Shown here piece after piece: positions 9,466 to 18,326 of a stretch of DNA of 64,000 nucleotides; position 1 is the first letter of the stretch, and every line of letters begins with the position of its first letter. The stretch is taken from NCBI RefSeq assembly GCF_036226925.1, contig NZ_CP109031.1:6262001-6326000 (forward strand), read 5' to 3'. The notes beneath the pieces are model-generated. The model had not been told where the DNA came from and ran no database searches. It worked only from the letters and a program-made list of their open reading frames with translations. This DNA comes from Streptomyces sp. NBC_00659 (GTDB taxonomy: Bacteria; Actinomycetota; Actinomycetes; Streptomycetales; Streptomycetaceae). A program made the position numbers and the translations under genes.

Positions 9466-10281
9466 ATGTGCGGACGGTATGCAGCCAGTCGTGGACCCGA
9501 GGATCTCGCAGCAACCTTTGAGGTCGAGAAATGGGACGCGGAGGAGACTCTGGCGCCCGACTACAACGTGGCTCCGACGAAGGAGGTCTACGTCGTCCTC
9601 GACCGCCCTGTGAAGGACGCGGACAGCCCGGACCCGGTTCGCCAGCTGCGCAAGCTCAAGTGGGGACTCGTCCCGTCCTGGGCCAAGACGCCCGAGGGCG
9701 CCGCCCGGATGATCAACGCGCGCGCGGAGACGGTGCACGAGAAGCCCTCGTACCGCCGTGCCTTCGCCACCCGGCGCTGCATCGTCCCCGCCGACGGCTA
9801 CTACGAGTGGGTCACCGGCACCGCCGAGCGCGATCTGGAGGTCGAGGGCAGGAAGAAGCGGCCGCGCAAGCAGCCGTACTTCGTGACGCCGGCGGACGGC
9901 TCGGTCTTCGCGATGGCGGGACTGTACGAGTTCTGGCGCGACCGGACGCTGCCGGACGAGCATCCGCTGGCCTGGTGGACGACCTGCTCGGTCATCACGA
10001 CCGAGGCGGAGACGGCACCGCTCGCGGTGGCCCCCGCCGAGGGACCGCGGGCGCTGGCCGACATCCACCCGCGGATGCCCCTGATGCTCACCCCCGACCG
10101 CTGGGACAGCTGGCTCGACCCGTCCCGCACGGACCCGGACGAACTGCGTGACCTGCTCGCGCCGCCGCCCACCGGGCTGATGCGCGCGTACCCCGTCTCC
10201 ACCGCGGTCAGCAATGTCCGCAACAACGGGGCGGAGCTGCTGACGGAGCTGGAAGGGCCCGAGGAGGGCACACTCTTCTGA
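9466..10281 (+). CDS. SOS response-associated (SRAP/YedK/HMCES) protein
   Basis: A 271-aa SRAP domain starts MCGRY, placing the catalytic Cys at position 2, where it becomes the N-terminus after Met removal. That fixes the start at 9466 rather than at an upstream in-frame codon. The other active-site elements are present: INARAET (Asn), GYYEW (Glu) and HPRMPL (His). SRAP proteins form a thiazolidine DNA-protein crosslink with abasic sites in single-stranded DNA and so shield them from breakage. It is followed 1 bp later by a hydrolase gene, so the two are probably cotranscribed. No LexA box was identified upstream. Confidence 0.92.
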   Translation: MCGRYAASRGPEDLAATFEVEKWDAEETLAPDYNVAPTKEVYVVLDRPVKDADSPDPVRQLRKLKWGLVPSWAKTPEGAARMINARAETVHEKPSYRRAFATRRCIVPADGYYEWVTGTAERDLEVEGRKKRPRKQPYFVTPADGSVFAMAGLYEFWRDRTLPDEHPLAWWTTCSVITTEAETAPLAVAPAEGPRALADIHPRMPLMLTPDRWDSWLDPSRTDPDELRDLLAPPPTGLMRAYPVSTAVSNVRNNGAELLTELEGPEEGTLF

Positions 10282-10282
10282 C

Positions 10283-10972
10283 GTGGCGAGGATCAGCGAC
10301 GTGAGCGAGACCGGCGAGACCGGCGAGACCGGCGAGACCGGCGAGACCGGCGAGACCATCGAGACCGGCGCCGGTACGGCCCGGATCACCTGGCACCGGG
10401 CGGTGAAGGCGCGCCTCGTCCTCGCCGTGAGCCACGGCGCGGGCGGCGGCATCGAGGCCCGGGACCTGCGGGCGCTCGCCGAGGTGCTGCCCGCCCACGG
10501 GGTGAGCGTGGCACTCGTCGAGCAGCCCTGGCGGGTGGCCGGGAAGAAGGTGGCCCCCGCGCCGAAGACGCTGGACGTGGGATGGCGGGGCGTGTGGCCG
10601 GCGCTGGCCGAGCAGGGGTTGCCCGTGGTCTCCGGAGGCCGCAGCGCGGGCGCCCGGGTCGCGTGCAGGACCGCGGTGGAGCTGGGCGCTGCCGCGGTGC
10701 TCGCCCTGAGCTTTCCCCTGCACCCGCCGGGCAAGCCGGAGAAGTCCCGCGCCGCCGAGCTGCTCGGCGCCGGGGTGCCCGCACTCGTCGTCCAGGGCGG
10801 CAACGATCCGTTCGGCCGGCCGGAGGAGTTCCCGCCGGGCTCGTACGAGCTGACCGAAGTGCCCTACGGCGATCACGGCTTCGCCGTCCCGAAGAGGGCC
10901 CCGCTCACCCAGGAGGAGGCGCTGAAGATCATCACGGACGGTGTCGTCGGGTGGGCCGCGTCACTCGAGTGA
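10283..10972 (+). CDS. Alpha/beta hydrolase of the KANL3/Tex30 type
   Basis: A 229-aa protein with an alpha/beta hydrolase core: VLAVSHGAGGG oxyanion region, nucleophile elbow GGRSAGAR, a possible acid in QGGNDPFG and a catalytic His in GDHGF. The family hydrolyses unknown esters or acts as dienelactone-hydrolase-like enzymes. It begins with GTG 1 bp after the SRAP stop. Residues 8-29 are a (Gly-Glu-Thr)n tract encoded by a 9-bp repeat. A start further downstream would remove the tract, so its presence in the protein is not certain. Confidence 0.8.
   Translation: MARISDVSETGETGETGETGETGETIETGAGTARITWHRAVKARLVLAVSHGAGGGIEARDLRALAEVLPAHGVSVALVEQPWRVAGKKVAPAPKTLDVGWRGVWPALAEQGLPVVSGGRSAGARVACRTAVELGAAAVLALSFPLHPPGKPEKSRAAELLGAGVPALVVQGGNDPFGRPEEFPPGSYELTEVPYGDHGFAVPKRAPLTQEEALKIITDGVVGWAASLE
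10307..10369 (+). repeat. 9-bp tandem repeat coding (Glu-Thr-Gly)n
   Basis: Five perfect GAGACCGGC units (10307-10351) are followed by one variant GAGACCATC and a seventh perfect unit. The unit is a multiple of three, so copy-number change alters protein length without a frameshift. Confidence 0.9.
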
Positions 10973-10978
10973 CGGCCG

Positions 10979-11004
10979 GGAATGCAGAGTGACGGACTTC
11001 TGTT
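10979..11004 (+). promoter_or_regulatory. SigR-dependent promoter (sigRp2 type)
   Basis: GGAAT (10979-10983), 18 bp, then GTT (11002-11004) matches the known SigR consensus GGAAT-N18/19-GTT exactly. Transcription would start near 11010 and precede the long-form start at 11063, giving positive autoregulation under thiol oxidation. Confidence 0.85.
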
Positions 11005-11062
11005 GTGCCGATCAGACAGCACGCAGTGTGCTGCACCGTTCGTACGAGAGGAAGTCCGCCGC

Positions 11063-11920
11063 ATGGGTTCGACCTTCTGCCCGAGCCGCAGCAGCCGCGC
11101 TGACCTGGACTGGACGGTGCTGCACGCGGGCAAGAACGCCCCGATTCGGGCGGCGGGCGGGCATGATGTTCGTCTATCCTCCGATTCCAGTGGGACCGGT
11201 CTCGGTCTCGCTACGTCGCTGGAGGAGGTGGGTCCGGTCACTGGGACCGACGCAGGGACCGAAAACGGCCAGGCGGAGCAGCCCGAGGGCCAGGGCACGA
11301 GCGACGCGACGGCGGAGACCTCCGCCGAGCGCACCGCGCGCTTCGAGCGGGACGCGCTCGAATTCCTCGACCAGATGTACTCGGCCGCCCTGCGCATGAC
11401 GCGCAATCCGGCCGATGCCGAGGACCTGGTGCAGGAGACGTACGCCAAGGCGTACGCGTCCTTCCACCAGTTCCGTGAGGGCACGAACCTCAAGGCGTGG
11501 CTGTACCGCATTCTCACCAACACCTTCATCAACTCGTACCGCAAGAAGCAGCGCGAACCCCAGCGCAGCGCGGCCGAGGAGATCGAGGACTGGCAGCTGG
11601 CGCGCGCCGAGTCGCACATGTCGACCGGCCTTCGTTCCGCCGAGTCGCAGGCGCTGGACCACCTGCCCGACTCCGACGTCAAGGAAGCGCTGCAGGCGAT
11701 CCCCGAGGAATTCCGCATCGCCGTCTATCTCGCGGATGTAGAGGGCTTTGCGTACAAGGAGATCGCGGACATCATGGGGACACCCATCGGTACGGTGATG
11801 TCCCGGCTGCACCGGGGCCGTCGCCAACTGCGCGGCATGCTGGAGGACTACGCCCGTGACCGCGGACTGGTCCCCGCCGGCGCCGGAGAGTCGAACGAAG
11901 CGAAAGGCTCGGGCTCATGA
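11063..11920 (+). CDS. sigR: RNA polymerase ECF sigma factor SigR (long form; short form from 11228)
   Basis: Group 4 sigma factor with region 2 ([24 protein letters not shown]...) and region 4 ([21 protein letters not shown]...). It directs the disulfide-stress regulon (thioredoxins, mycothiol genes, proteases). Two starts are plausible. GTG at 11228, behind a GGAGGAG, gives 230 aa. ATG at 11063 adds exactly 55 residues, the length reported for the unstable isoform SigR' of S. coelicolor. The in-frame ATG at 10982 lies inside the promoter and is rejected. The stop overlaps the rsrA start (ATGA). Confidence 0.95.
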   Translation: MGSTFCPSRSSRADLDWTVLHAGKNAPIRAAGGHDVRLSSDSSGTGLGLATSLEEVGPVTGTDAGTENGQAEQPEGQGTSDATAETSAERTARFERDALEFLDQMYSAALRMTRNPADAEDLVQETYAKAYASFHQFREGTNLKAWLYRILTNTFINSYRKKQREPQRSAAEEIEDWQLARAESHMSTGLRSAESQALDHLPDSDVKEALQAIPEEFRIAVYLADVEGFAYKEIADIMGTPIGTVMSRLHRGRRQLRGMLEDYARDRGLVPAGAGESNEAKGSGS

Positions 11921-12219
11921 GCTGCGGAGAGCCGCACGAGACGGATTGCAGTGAGGTACTCGATCATCTGTACGAGTTCCTCGATCATGAGATGCCGGAC
12001 GCGGACTGCACCAAGTTCGAGGTCCACTTCGAAGAGTGCTCCCCGTGCCTGGAGAAGTACGGCCTCGAGCAGGCCGTCAAGAAGCTGGTCAAGCGGTGCT
12101 GCGGCCATGACGACGTGCCGACCGATCTGCGGGCCAAGGTCATGGGCCGCATCGATCTGATCCGCTCAGGACAGGCCGTGCCCGAGCATGACGTGACCGC
12201 GACGGCCCAGGAGTCCTGA
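11917..12219 (+). CDS. rsrA: Zinc-binding redox anti-sigma factor RsrA
   Basis: The 100-aa protein carries Cys11, His37, Cys41, Cys44 and the Cys61-Cys62 pair, all at the positions known from RsrA. The ZAS motif reads HFEEC-SP-C. Reduced RsrA binds zinc and SigR; disulfide formation releases zinc and the sigma factor. It overlaps sigR by 4 bp, so translation is coupled and stoichiometry kept. A strong terminator follows. Confidence 0.97.
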   Translation: MSCGEPHETDCSEVLDHLYEFLDHEMPDADCTKFEVHFEECSPCLEKYGLEQAVKKLVKRCCGHDDVPTDLRAKVMGRIDLIRSGQAVPEHDVTATAQES

Positions 12220-12291
12220 CCCCGGGCGACCCTCCACCGCGAGGGGCACGCCCCGGCGACGGCCTCCCGGCCCTCCTTTTATCACCCGAAC

Positions 12292-12328
12292 GTGCGAATC
12301 CGCGGGCCTGGAGCCCGCGGATTCGCAC
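12292..12328 (+). terminator. Terminator of sigR-rsrA
   Basis: A perfect 16-bp stem (12292-12307 with 12313-12328) has a 5-nt loop and is preceded by CCTCCTTTTAT. It separates sigR-rsrA from the HD-domain genes. Confidence 0.85.
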
Positions 12329-12404
12329 ATACCCGTCCCCACTCCCTTTCTCCCGCCCTAGGCTCCGAGCCTGAGGCCGGGGGAGGTACGGGGGAGGTTC
12401 GGGG

Positions 12405-13760
12405 ATGGGTTCGGTTCCGGCGTGGGCCCGTGTGTACGTGGCCGGTGTCGTTCTCCTGGCTCTCGCCTGCCTGGCTCCCTTGCCGCATCTGCGCGTCCCC
12501 TGGGAGATCGTCGCGCTGCTCGCCGTGCTGTACGCGGGCTGCGAGCGCGTCACACTGCCGCTCCGGCCGCACGGAGCCGGCGCACCCGGCGGCGACACCA
12601 CGCAGGGGATGGGCGCCTTCCTCCCCGTCCTGCTGGCCGGCGCCTTCCTGCTGCCCGCGCCGGCCGCCGCCCTCGTCGCACTGCCCGGGGCGCTGCTCGC
12701 CCGGGTCGAACAGCGCCCGCGCGGCCCGCGCCGGATCTGGCGCGCGGCCCAGCTCGCCGTCGCCGTCTGGGCGGCCTCCCGGGTGTACGGGGCGCTCGGC
12801 GGCCGGGACACGCTCGTCGCGCCCGATTTCCCCTACGCGCTCGTGCCCGCCGGAGCCGCGGTGCTCACCTTCAGCGCCGCGCTCACCGTCCTCGACGGCG
12901 GGATCCTCGCCCTGGCCGAGCGCGCTCCGGTGCGCGGTGCCTGGCACGGGCTCTTCGCGCGCTCACTGGCACCGGTCGCCGTGCACGGCCTCGCCGGGCT
13001 GATGATGGCGGTGCTCTGGCGCAGCCCGTACGGCCCCGTCGCCGCGCTCCTCGTCCTGCTGCCGATGTACGTCTCCTGCTGGGTCTTCGCCCAATACCAC
13101 CGCGAACGGGCCGCCCACCAGGCCACCATCCGCGCCCTCGTCCAGGCCGTCGACATCAAGGACGGCTACACCCGCGGACACAGCGAGCGGGTCGGGCGGG
13201 CATCCGTGCTGATCGCCCGTGAGCTGGGCATGCACGACGAGCGCGTCGAGGTGCTCCGGTTCGCCGGCATCCTGCACGACGTCGGCAAACTCGGTGTCCC
13301 CACACGGCTGTTGCGCAAGGACGGACCGCTGACCCCCGAGGAACGGCGGGTCATCGAACTGCATCCCGAGTACGGGCACGAGATGGTCCGCGGGATCGGG
13401 TTTCTCGGCGAGGCCCGCTCGGCGATCCTGCACCACCACGAGCGGCTGGACGGAAGCGGATATCCGTACGGACTGGCGGGGCCGCAGATCCCCGAGTTCG
13501 CCCGGGTGGTGGCCGTCGCCGACGCGTTCGACGCCATGACGTCGACCCGGTCCTACCGCAGGGCCCGCCCGGTACGGGCGGCCCTGGAGGAACTGGGGCG
13601 CTGCGCGGGGACACAGTTCGACCCCCGGATGGTGGCGGCGCTGGTGCGGGCGCTCGACCGGCACGGCTGGCATCCCGCGGTGACCGCGGACACCGCCCCG
13701 GCCGTCGCACCCGGCATGCCGGCGTATCCGTCCGACACCCTCGGGCGGAGCGCACCGTGA
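12405..13760 (+). CDS. Membrane HD-GYP-type phosphohydrolase
   Basis: A 451-aa protein. Residues 1-225 contain about six hydrophobic helices, probably a MASE-like membrane sensor. Residues 240-430 form an HD domain with HDVGK at 291-295 and the HD-GYP signature HHERLDGSGYP at 344-354. Canonical HD-GYP proteins degrade cyclic di-GMP, and all motif residues are intact, so activity is likely; other phosphodiester substrates are possible. GGGGGAGG precedes the ATG. The following gene overlaps by 4 bp and looks like a diverged copy of the same architecture. Confidence 0.88.
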   Translation: MGSVPAWARVYVAGVVLLALACLAPLPHLRVPWEIVALLAVLYAGCERVTLPLRPHGAGAPGGDTTQGMGAFLPVLLAGAFLLPAPAAALVALPGALLARVEQRPRGPRRIWRAAQLAVAVWAASRVYGALGGRDTLVAPDFPYALVPAGAAVLTFSAALTVLDGGILALAERAPVRGAWHGLFARSLAPVAVHGLAGLMMAVLWRSPYGPVAALLVLLPMYVSCWVFAQYHRERAAHQATIRALVQAVDIKDGYTRGHSERVGRASVLIARELGMHDERVEVLRFAGILHDVGKLGVPTRLLRKDGPLTPEERRVIELHPEYGHEMVRGIGFLGEARSAILHHHERLDGSGYPYGLAGPQIPEFARVVAVADAFDAMTSTRSYRRARPVRAALEELGRCAGTQFDPRMVAALVRALDRHGWHPAVTADTAPAVAPGMPAYPSDTLGRSAP

Positions 13761-15064
13761 GCACGACCGCCCCGCGGCGCGAGGCCCCCGCCCGCTCCCC
13801 CCGGCCGGCCCGTCCCGCGCCGGCCGGGAGGACCCCCGCCCTGCTCGCGGCGGTGCGCGCCCTCGCCCTTCTCCTCGCGCTCCTCGCCCTCGGCGTCACC
13901 CTCTGGGAAGGGCTCGACCAACGCGGCACGGCGCTGGCCTTCGGCCTGCTCATAGCCGTCGGCGAGCTCGCCCGGTGGAGCGGGGCCGAGGAACGGGAGT
14001 CCGCACCCCTCGGGGCCGCCGGAGCCCTCGCGTACGCGCTGCTCGGCGAGAACGCCGGGCACCGCACCGACCACGGTGTCCTCCAGGTCGTCGCCGTGGT
14101 CGTGGCGGCGGCACTGATCGGCTGCGTTCCGCACGTGGCACGGGGACAGGCGCCGACGCTCGACCATCTCTCCCGCCGCGTCCTGACCGTCACCTTCGCC
14201 GCCGTCTGCTTCCAACCCCTCTACGACCGGGGCAGGTTGCTGGAATGGGGCGGCTCGGCGCAGGCACTGTTGCTGGTCGCGCTGCTGGTCCTCACCACAC
14301 TGTGGGACGCCGTGCTCGCGGCGGTGACGGCCCACGCGCGGACCCGGTGGCCGTTCGGGCCGCTGCTGCGCGACGAACTGCGGGCCACCCTCGGGATCGG
14401 TTCGGCGGTGTGCGCGACCGGGGCCGTGATGGCGCTCGCGGTCGCGGTGGTCGGACTGTGGGCCCTGCCCGTCTTCTCGCTGCCGCTGCTGCTCACCCAG
14501 CTCTCCTTCCGGCGCTACGCGGCCGTGCGGGTCACCTACCGGCAGACGATCGCGTCCCTCGCGCGCGCGACCGAGATCGCCGGGTACACACCGGCCGGTC
14601 ACGCCCGGCGGGTGGCCGCCCTCAGCCGGGCCGTGGGCCGCGAGCTGGGCCTGTCCGAGCCCGGCCTCACCGTCCTGGAATACGCGGCGCTGATGCACGA
14701 CATCGGGCAGCTCAGCCTGGTCGACCCGGTGCCGGCCGGCGCCACCGCCGCGCTTCCGGCGGCCGAGCAGCGGCGGATCGCGCTGCTCGGCGGCGCCGTC
14801 GTACGGCAGACCGGGGTGGAGGCCGAGGTCGCCGTCGTGGTGGAGCGGCAGGCGGACCCGTACCGGGAGCAGCCGGTCACCGCGCGCATCGTGCGGACCG
14901 TGAACGCATACGAGGAGATGGCCTGGGCAGCAGGGCCCACAGGGCCGCTGACAGCGCTGGAGAAGCTGCGGCTGGCCACCGCCCGCGACTACCAGCCGGA
15001 GGTCGTGGAGGCGCTGGCCCGGGTCGTGTCCCGAGCCGGTCTGACCTTGCCCCGGGCTGGGTAA
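13757..15064 (+). CDS. Degenerate HD-domain membrane protein, paralog of the upstream gene
   Basis: A 435-aa protein with the same plan as its neighbour: membrane helices to about residue 255, then an HD domain. The HD core is altered to MHDIGQLS, with Gln replacing the conserved Lys of HDxGK. The HHExxDGxGYP signature is gone; the aligned stretch reads VERQADPYREQP. Metal-dependent hydrolysis is therefore doubtful, and a ligand-binding or dimer-partner role is an inference. It starts with GTG overlapping the upstream stop (GTGA), so the pair is translationally coupled. The first 30 residues are Pro/Ala/Arg-rich. Confidence 0.82.
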   Translation: MSTTAPRREAPARSPRPARPAPAGRTPALLAAVRALALLLALLALGVTLWEGLDQRGTALAFGLLIAVGELARWSGAEERESAPLGAAGALAYALLGENAGHRTDHGVLQVVAVVVAAALIGCVPHVARGQAPTLDHLSRRVLTVTFAAVCFQPLYDRGRLLEWGGSAQALLLVALLVLTTLWDAVLAAVTAHARTRWPFGPLLRDELRATLGIGSAVCATGAVMALAVAVVGLWALPVFSLPLLLTQLSFRRYAAVRVTYRQTIASLARATEIAGYTPAGHARRVAALSRAVGRELGLSEPGLTVLEYAALMHDIGQLSLVDPVPAGATAALPAAEQRRIALLGGAVVRQTGVEAEVAVVVERQADPYREQPVTARIVRTVNAYEEMAWAAGPTGPLTALEKLRLATARDYQPEVVEALARVVSRAGLTLPRAG

Positions 15065-15217
15065 CCCATGGGTAATGAGCGGCCGTCCGAAGGTACGTGG
15101 TTGGATGCGAGGGAGAGGGTGTCAGGGGGCGTGGGCCGGCCCGGGGCTGCACTGCCTCCCAGGGACTCTTCGAAGGACCGGCAGGCGGGTAACACCAGGA
15201 ACTGGCAGGCGGGAATC

Positions 15218-16198
15218 GTGAGGATCTTCGGCAAGGGACGACACCGGCCCTCCGCCTCATGGCGGCAGGCCACCGACCGTGCGTTCACGCTGATCGGCGA
15301 CGGCCGGTACGAGGACGCGGGAGCGCTGCTGACGCGTGCCGCGGACCTGGAGCCCTGGCTGTCCGAGTCCTGGTTCAACCTGGCTCTGCTGCACAAGTTC
15401 CGGCACGACTGGGAGCAGGCGCGGGCAGCGGGCCTGCGGGCCGTCGCCCTGCTCGACCGCGAGACCGGCGCACCCGACTGGTGGAACGTGGGGATCGCGG
15501 CCACCGCGCTGCAGGACTGGCCGCTGGCGCGGCGTTCCTGGCAGGCGTACGGGCTGCGGGTGCCCGGCGGTGCCGCCGTCTCGGGCGAGCCCGTGGGCAT
15601 GGACCTCGGCAGCGCGGCCGTGAGGCTGTCGCCGGAGGGCGAGGCCGAGGTGGTGTGGGGGCGTCGGCTGGACCCCGCCCGCGTCGAGGTGCTGTCGATC
15701 CCGCTGCCGTCCTCCGGGCGCCGCTGGGGCGAGGTCGTTCTGCACGACGGCGTTCCGCACGGCGAGCGGACCACGGCCGCCGGGCACGCCTACCCGGTCT
15801 TCGACGAGATCGAGCTGTGGGCGCCCTCGCCGGTGCCCACCTGGGTCGTCCTGCTGGAGGCGGCCACCGAGGACGACCGGGACGCGCTGGAGCGGCTCGC
15901 CGCCGACGCCGGCTTCGCCGCGGAGGACTGGTCCTCGTCCGTACGGCTGCTGTGCCGGATGTGCTCCGAGTCCCGGATGCCGTCCGACGAGGGCGACGAG
16001 GAACACCTCGACCCGCACGACCACAGCGAGCCCGGGCACCCGGGTCCGCTCGGCCACCGCACCGACGGGCAGCTGTGGGTGCCCGAGCGGGAGTGCGGGC
16101 TCGCGGCGCCGGCCTCGCTGGTGCGCGGCCTGCTCGACGGCTGGGTCGCCGACAGTCCGGACTCCCGTGACTGGCGGGATCTGGAAGAGGTCTGCTGA
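15218..16198 (+). CDS. Tetratricopeptide-like conserved protein
   Basis: Starting from GTG at 15218 (GGCGGGA just upstream) the product is 326 aa. An ATG at 15068, only 4 bp after the previous stop, would add 50 residues of low complexity. Residues 15-110 form two to three TPR-like helical hairpins (ESWFNLALLHKF..., WWNVGIAATALQDW...). The C-terminal half has a beta-rich region and an acidic/His-rich loop (DEEHLDPHDHSEPGH). No enzyme motif is seen. It lies upstream of peptide deformylase. Confidence 0.75.
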   Translation: MRIFGKGRHRPSASWRQATDRAFTLIGDGRYEDAGALLTRAADLEPWLSESWFNLALLHKFRHDWEQARAAGLRAVALLDRETGAPDWWNVGIAATALQDWPLARRSWQAYGLRVPGGAAVSGEPVGMDLGSAAVRLSPEGEAEVVWGRRLDPARVEVLSIPLPSSGRRWGEVVLHDGVPHGERTTAAGHAYPVFDEIELWAPSPVPTWVVLLEAATEDDRDALERLAADAGFAAEDWSSSVRLLCRMCSESRMPSDEGDEEHLDPHDHSEPGHPGPLGHRTDGQLWVPERECGLAAPASLVRGLLDGWVADSPDSRDWRDLEEVC

Positions 16199-16255
16199 GC
16201 GCACCTTTAGGCTGTAGTCGCAGAAATCAAAGGTCTGAGGAAGGCGTACGTCGTC

Positions 16256-16906
16256 ATGGCGCAGCAGGAAACCGATCAGCAGCACGTGGGTGTGCTCCCC
16301 GTGGACGACGACGGCTTCGTCATCGACACCGAGGACGCCGAGGAGCGCGAGACGGGCTACCGCGAGCGTGGCACCTCTCGCCCGATCACGGTGGTCGGGA
16401 ACCCGGTGCTGCACAAGGAGTGCAAGGACGTCACCGAGTTCGGCGACGAGCTCGGCCGGCTGGTCGCCGACATGTTCGCTAGCCAGCGCACCGCCGAGGG
16501 CGTGGGCCTGGCCGCCAACCAGATCGGTGTCGACCTGAAGGTCTTCGTCTACGACTGCCAGGACGACCAGGGCACCCGGCACGTCGGTGTGGTCTGCAAC
16601 CCGAAGCTGGTCGACCTGCCCGCCGACCAACGTCAGTTGGACGAGAGCAACGAGGGCTGCCTGTCGGTGCCGACCGCCTACGCGCCGCTCGCCCGCCCCG
16701 ACTACGCCGAGGTCACCGGGCAGGACGAGAAGGGCAACCCGGTCCGGGTGCGCGGTACGGGATACTTCGCGCGCTGCCTCCAGCACGAGACGGACCACCT
16801 GTACGGGTACCTGTACATCGACCGGCTCTCCAAGCGCGACCGCAAGGACGCACTGCGGCAGATGGCCGAGAACGAGCCTCGCTACGCGACCGTGGCGAAC
16901 GGCTGA
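16256..16906 (+). CDS. def: Peptide deformylase
   Basis: A 216-aa metalloenzyme removing N-formyl from nascent proteins. Motif [11 protein letters not shown], motif II EGCLSVP and motif [12 protein letters not shown] (HExxH-type metal site) are all present. An acidic N-terminal extension of about 40 residues precedes the catalytic domain, common among actinobacterial paralogs. It may be one of several deformylases in the genome. Confidence 0.95.
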   Translation: MAQQETDQQHVGVLPVDDDGFVIDTEDAEERETGYRERGTSRPITVVGNPVLHKECKDVTEFGDELGRLVADMFASQRTAEGVGLAANQIGVDLKVFVYDCQDDQGTRHVGVVCNPKLVDLPADQRQLDESNEGCLSVPTAYAPLARPDYAEVTGQDEKGNPVRVRGTGYFARCLQHETDHLYGYLYIDRLSKRDRKDALRQMAENEPRYATVANG

Positions 16907-17246
16907 GCCTCGCTTCGCAGGGCGCCCCGCGCCGCTGGGACATAAATTGACCGGCGTGACGCACGGCCTCTTGTGGGTCTACTCGAACGGTGCTTGGACA
17001 GGCGATCCGCCTGACCAGGCACCGTTCGCATGTACGTCATATGTTCGATCCCTTGTGCTCCTTCAGTGATCCGGATTCAGTCACACAAGGGGATATTCTC
17101 GGCATGGTCACGTAGTCAGTGGGCCAAATCCGTTCCCAGAACGGTCAGTTGTGGTGCTGAATGGGAAGTGCGGGGATACGCAACGGCGCACGCCCGGTAC
17201 AGCCGGAGGGGTGTGACGTCAACAGGCGGCTGAGAGGGGTTTGTTC
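16907..17246. other. Intergenic region between deformylase and terpene synthase
   Basis: The 340 bp hold a strong hairpin (16984-17028) near the left end and an AT-richer stretch at 17035-17120 that probably contains the eizA promoter. No credible coding frame is seen. Confidence 0.6.
16984..17028 (+). terminator. Terminator after peptide deformylase
   Basis: An outer 10-bp stem (16984-16993 with 17019-17028) continues inwards through further pairs to an AGGCG/CGCCT stem with a 3-nt loop. It is a long, almost fully paired hairpin. Confidence 0.75.
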
Positions 17247-18326
17247 GTGCGTGCTTTCTCATACGGCTCTTCATCGACACTGCTTGCGGTACCACCGGCG
17301 CTCTCTCTCCCGGTGATCGAGTCCGAGTTTCCCCGTCGACTGCACCCGTATTGGCCGAGGCTTCAGGAGAACACCAGGACCTGGCTCCTCGAAAAGCGTC
17401 TGATGCCCGCGGACAAGGTCGAGGAGTATGCGGACGGCTTGTGCTACACGGACCTCATGGCGGGCTACTACATAGGCGCCCCCGACGACGTCCTCCAGGC
17501 GATTGCGGACTACAGCGCGTGGTTCTTCGTCTGGGACGACCGGCACGACCGCGATGTCGTCCACGGCCGGGCAGGCGCCTGGCGGAAGCTCAGGTTCCGG
17601 CTCCATGCGGCCCTCGACGCCCCCAGGGACCATCTGCACCACCAGGACCCACTGGTCGCGGGGTTCGCGGACAGCATGGTGCGGTTGTACTCGTTCCTCG
17701 GCGAGGACTGGAACAAACGGTTCGCACTCCACTTCCACGCGGTGATCGACGCGTACGACAGGGAATTCCGGAACCGGGCCTCCGGCACCATTCCCACGGT
17801 CGCGGAATACCTGGAACTCCGTCGGCTCACTTTCGCGCACCAGATCTGGACCGACCTTCTGGAACCGAGCGCCGGCCGTGAACTCCCCGCCGGGGTGCGG
17901 CTGCATCCGGCATTCCAGCGGGCGGCATTACTCAGTCAGGAATTCGCCGCCTGGTACAACGACCTCTGTTCGCTCCCCAAAGAAATAGCGGGCGACGAGG
18001 TCCACAATCTCGGAATCAGTCTCATTCATCATCAGGGGCTGACACTCGAAGAAGCCGTCACCGAAGTGAGGCGGCGGGTCGAGGAATGCGTGGAACAATT
18101 CCTCGTCGCCGAGAAGGACGTTTCACGGCTCGCCGGATCACTCGCGGACGGTACGGCCCGGGGAAAAGAGACGAGCATCGCCGTCAGGGCGTGCCTCGGA
18201 AACATGCGGAACTGGTTCAGCTCCGTGTACTGGTTCCACCACGAGTCGGGCCGGTACATGGTCGACAGCTGGGACGACCGCTCCACACCCCCGTACGTCA
18301 ACAATGAAGCGGCAGGTGAGAAATGA
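17247..18326 (+). CDS. eizA: (+)-epi-isozizaene synthase (sesquiterpene cyclase)
   Basis: A class I terpene cyclase of 359 aa with the aspartate-rich motif DDRHD (about residue 97) and the NSE motif NDLCSLPKE, both binding the Mg2+-diphosphate cluster. The C-terminus [18 protein letters not shown] and most of the length closely match my memory of S. coelicolor epi-isozizaene synthase. It cyclises farnesyl diphosphate to epi-isozizaene, the albaflavenone precursor. GTG at 17247 is preferred over TTG at 17241, because AGAGGGG lies 7 nt upstream and the family starts there. It overlaps the P450 gene by 4 bp. Confidence 0.95.
   Translation: MRAFSYGSSSTLLAVPPALSLPVIESEFPRRLHPYWPRLQENTRTWLLEKRLMPADKVEEYADGLCYTDLMAGYYIGAPDDVLQAIADYSAWFFVWDDRHDRDVVHGRAGAWRKLRFRLHAALDAPRDHLHHQDPLVAGFADSMVRLYSFLGEDWNKRFALHFHAVIDAYDREFRNRASGTIPTVAEYLELRRLTFAHQIWTDLLEPSAGRELPAGVRLHPAFQRAALLSQEFAAWYNDLCSLPKEIAGDEVHNLGISLIHHQGLTLEEAVTEVRRRVEECVEQFLVAEKDVSRLAGSLADGTARGKETSIAVRACLGNMRNWFSSVYWFHHESGRYMVDSWDDRSTPPYVNNEAAGEK

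Noticed and set aside
10982..11062. Upstream ATG for SigR
   Set aside because: It falls inside the SigR-type promoter, ahead of the expected transcription start.
15211..15233. SigR promoter before the TPR gene
   Set aside because: GGGAAT is present but no GTT follows at 18-19 bp spacing.
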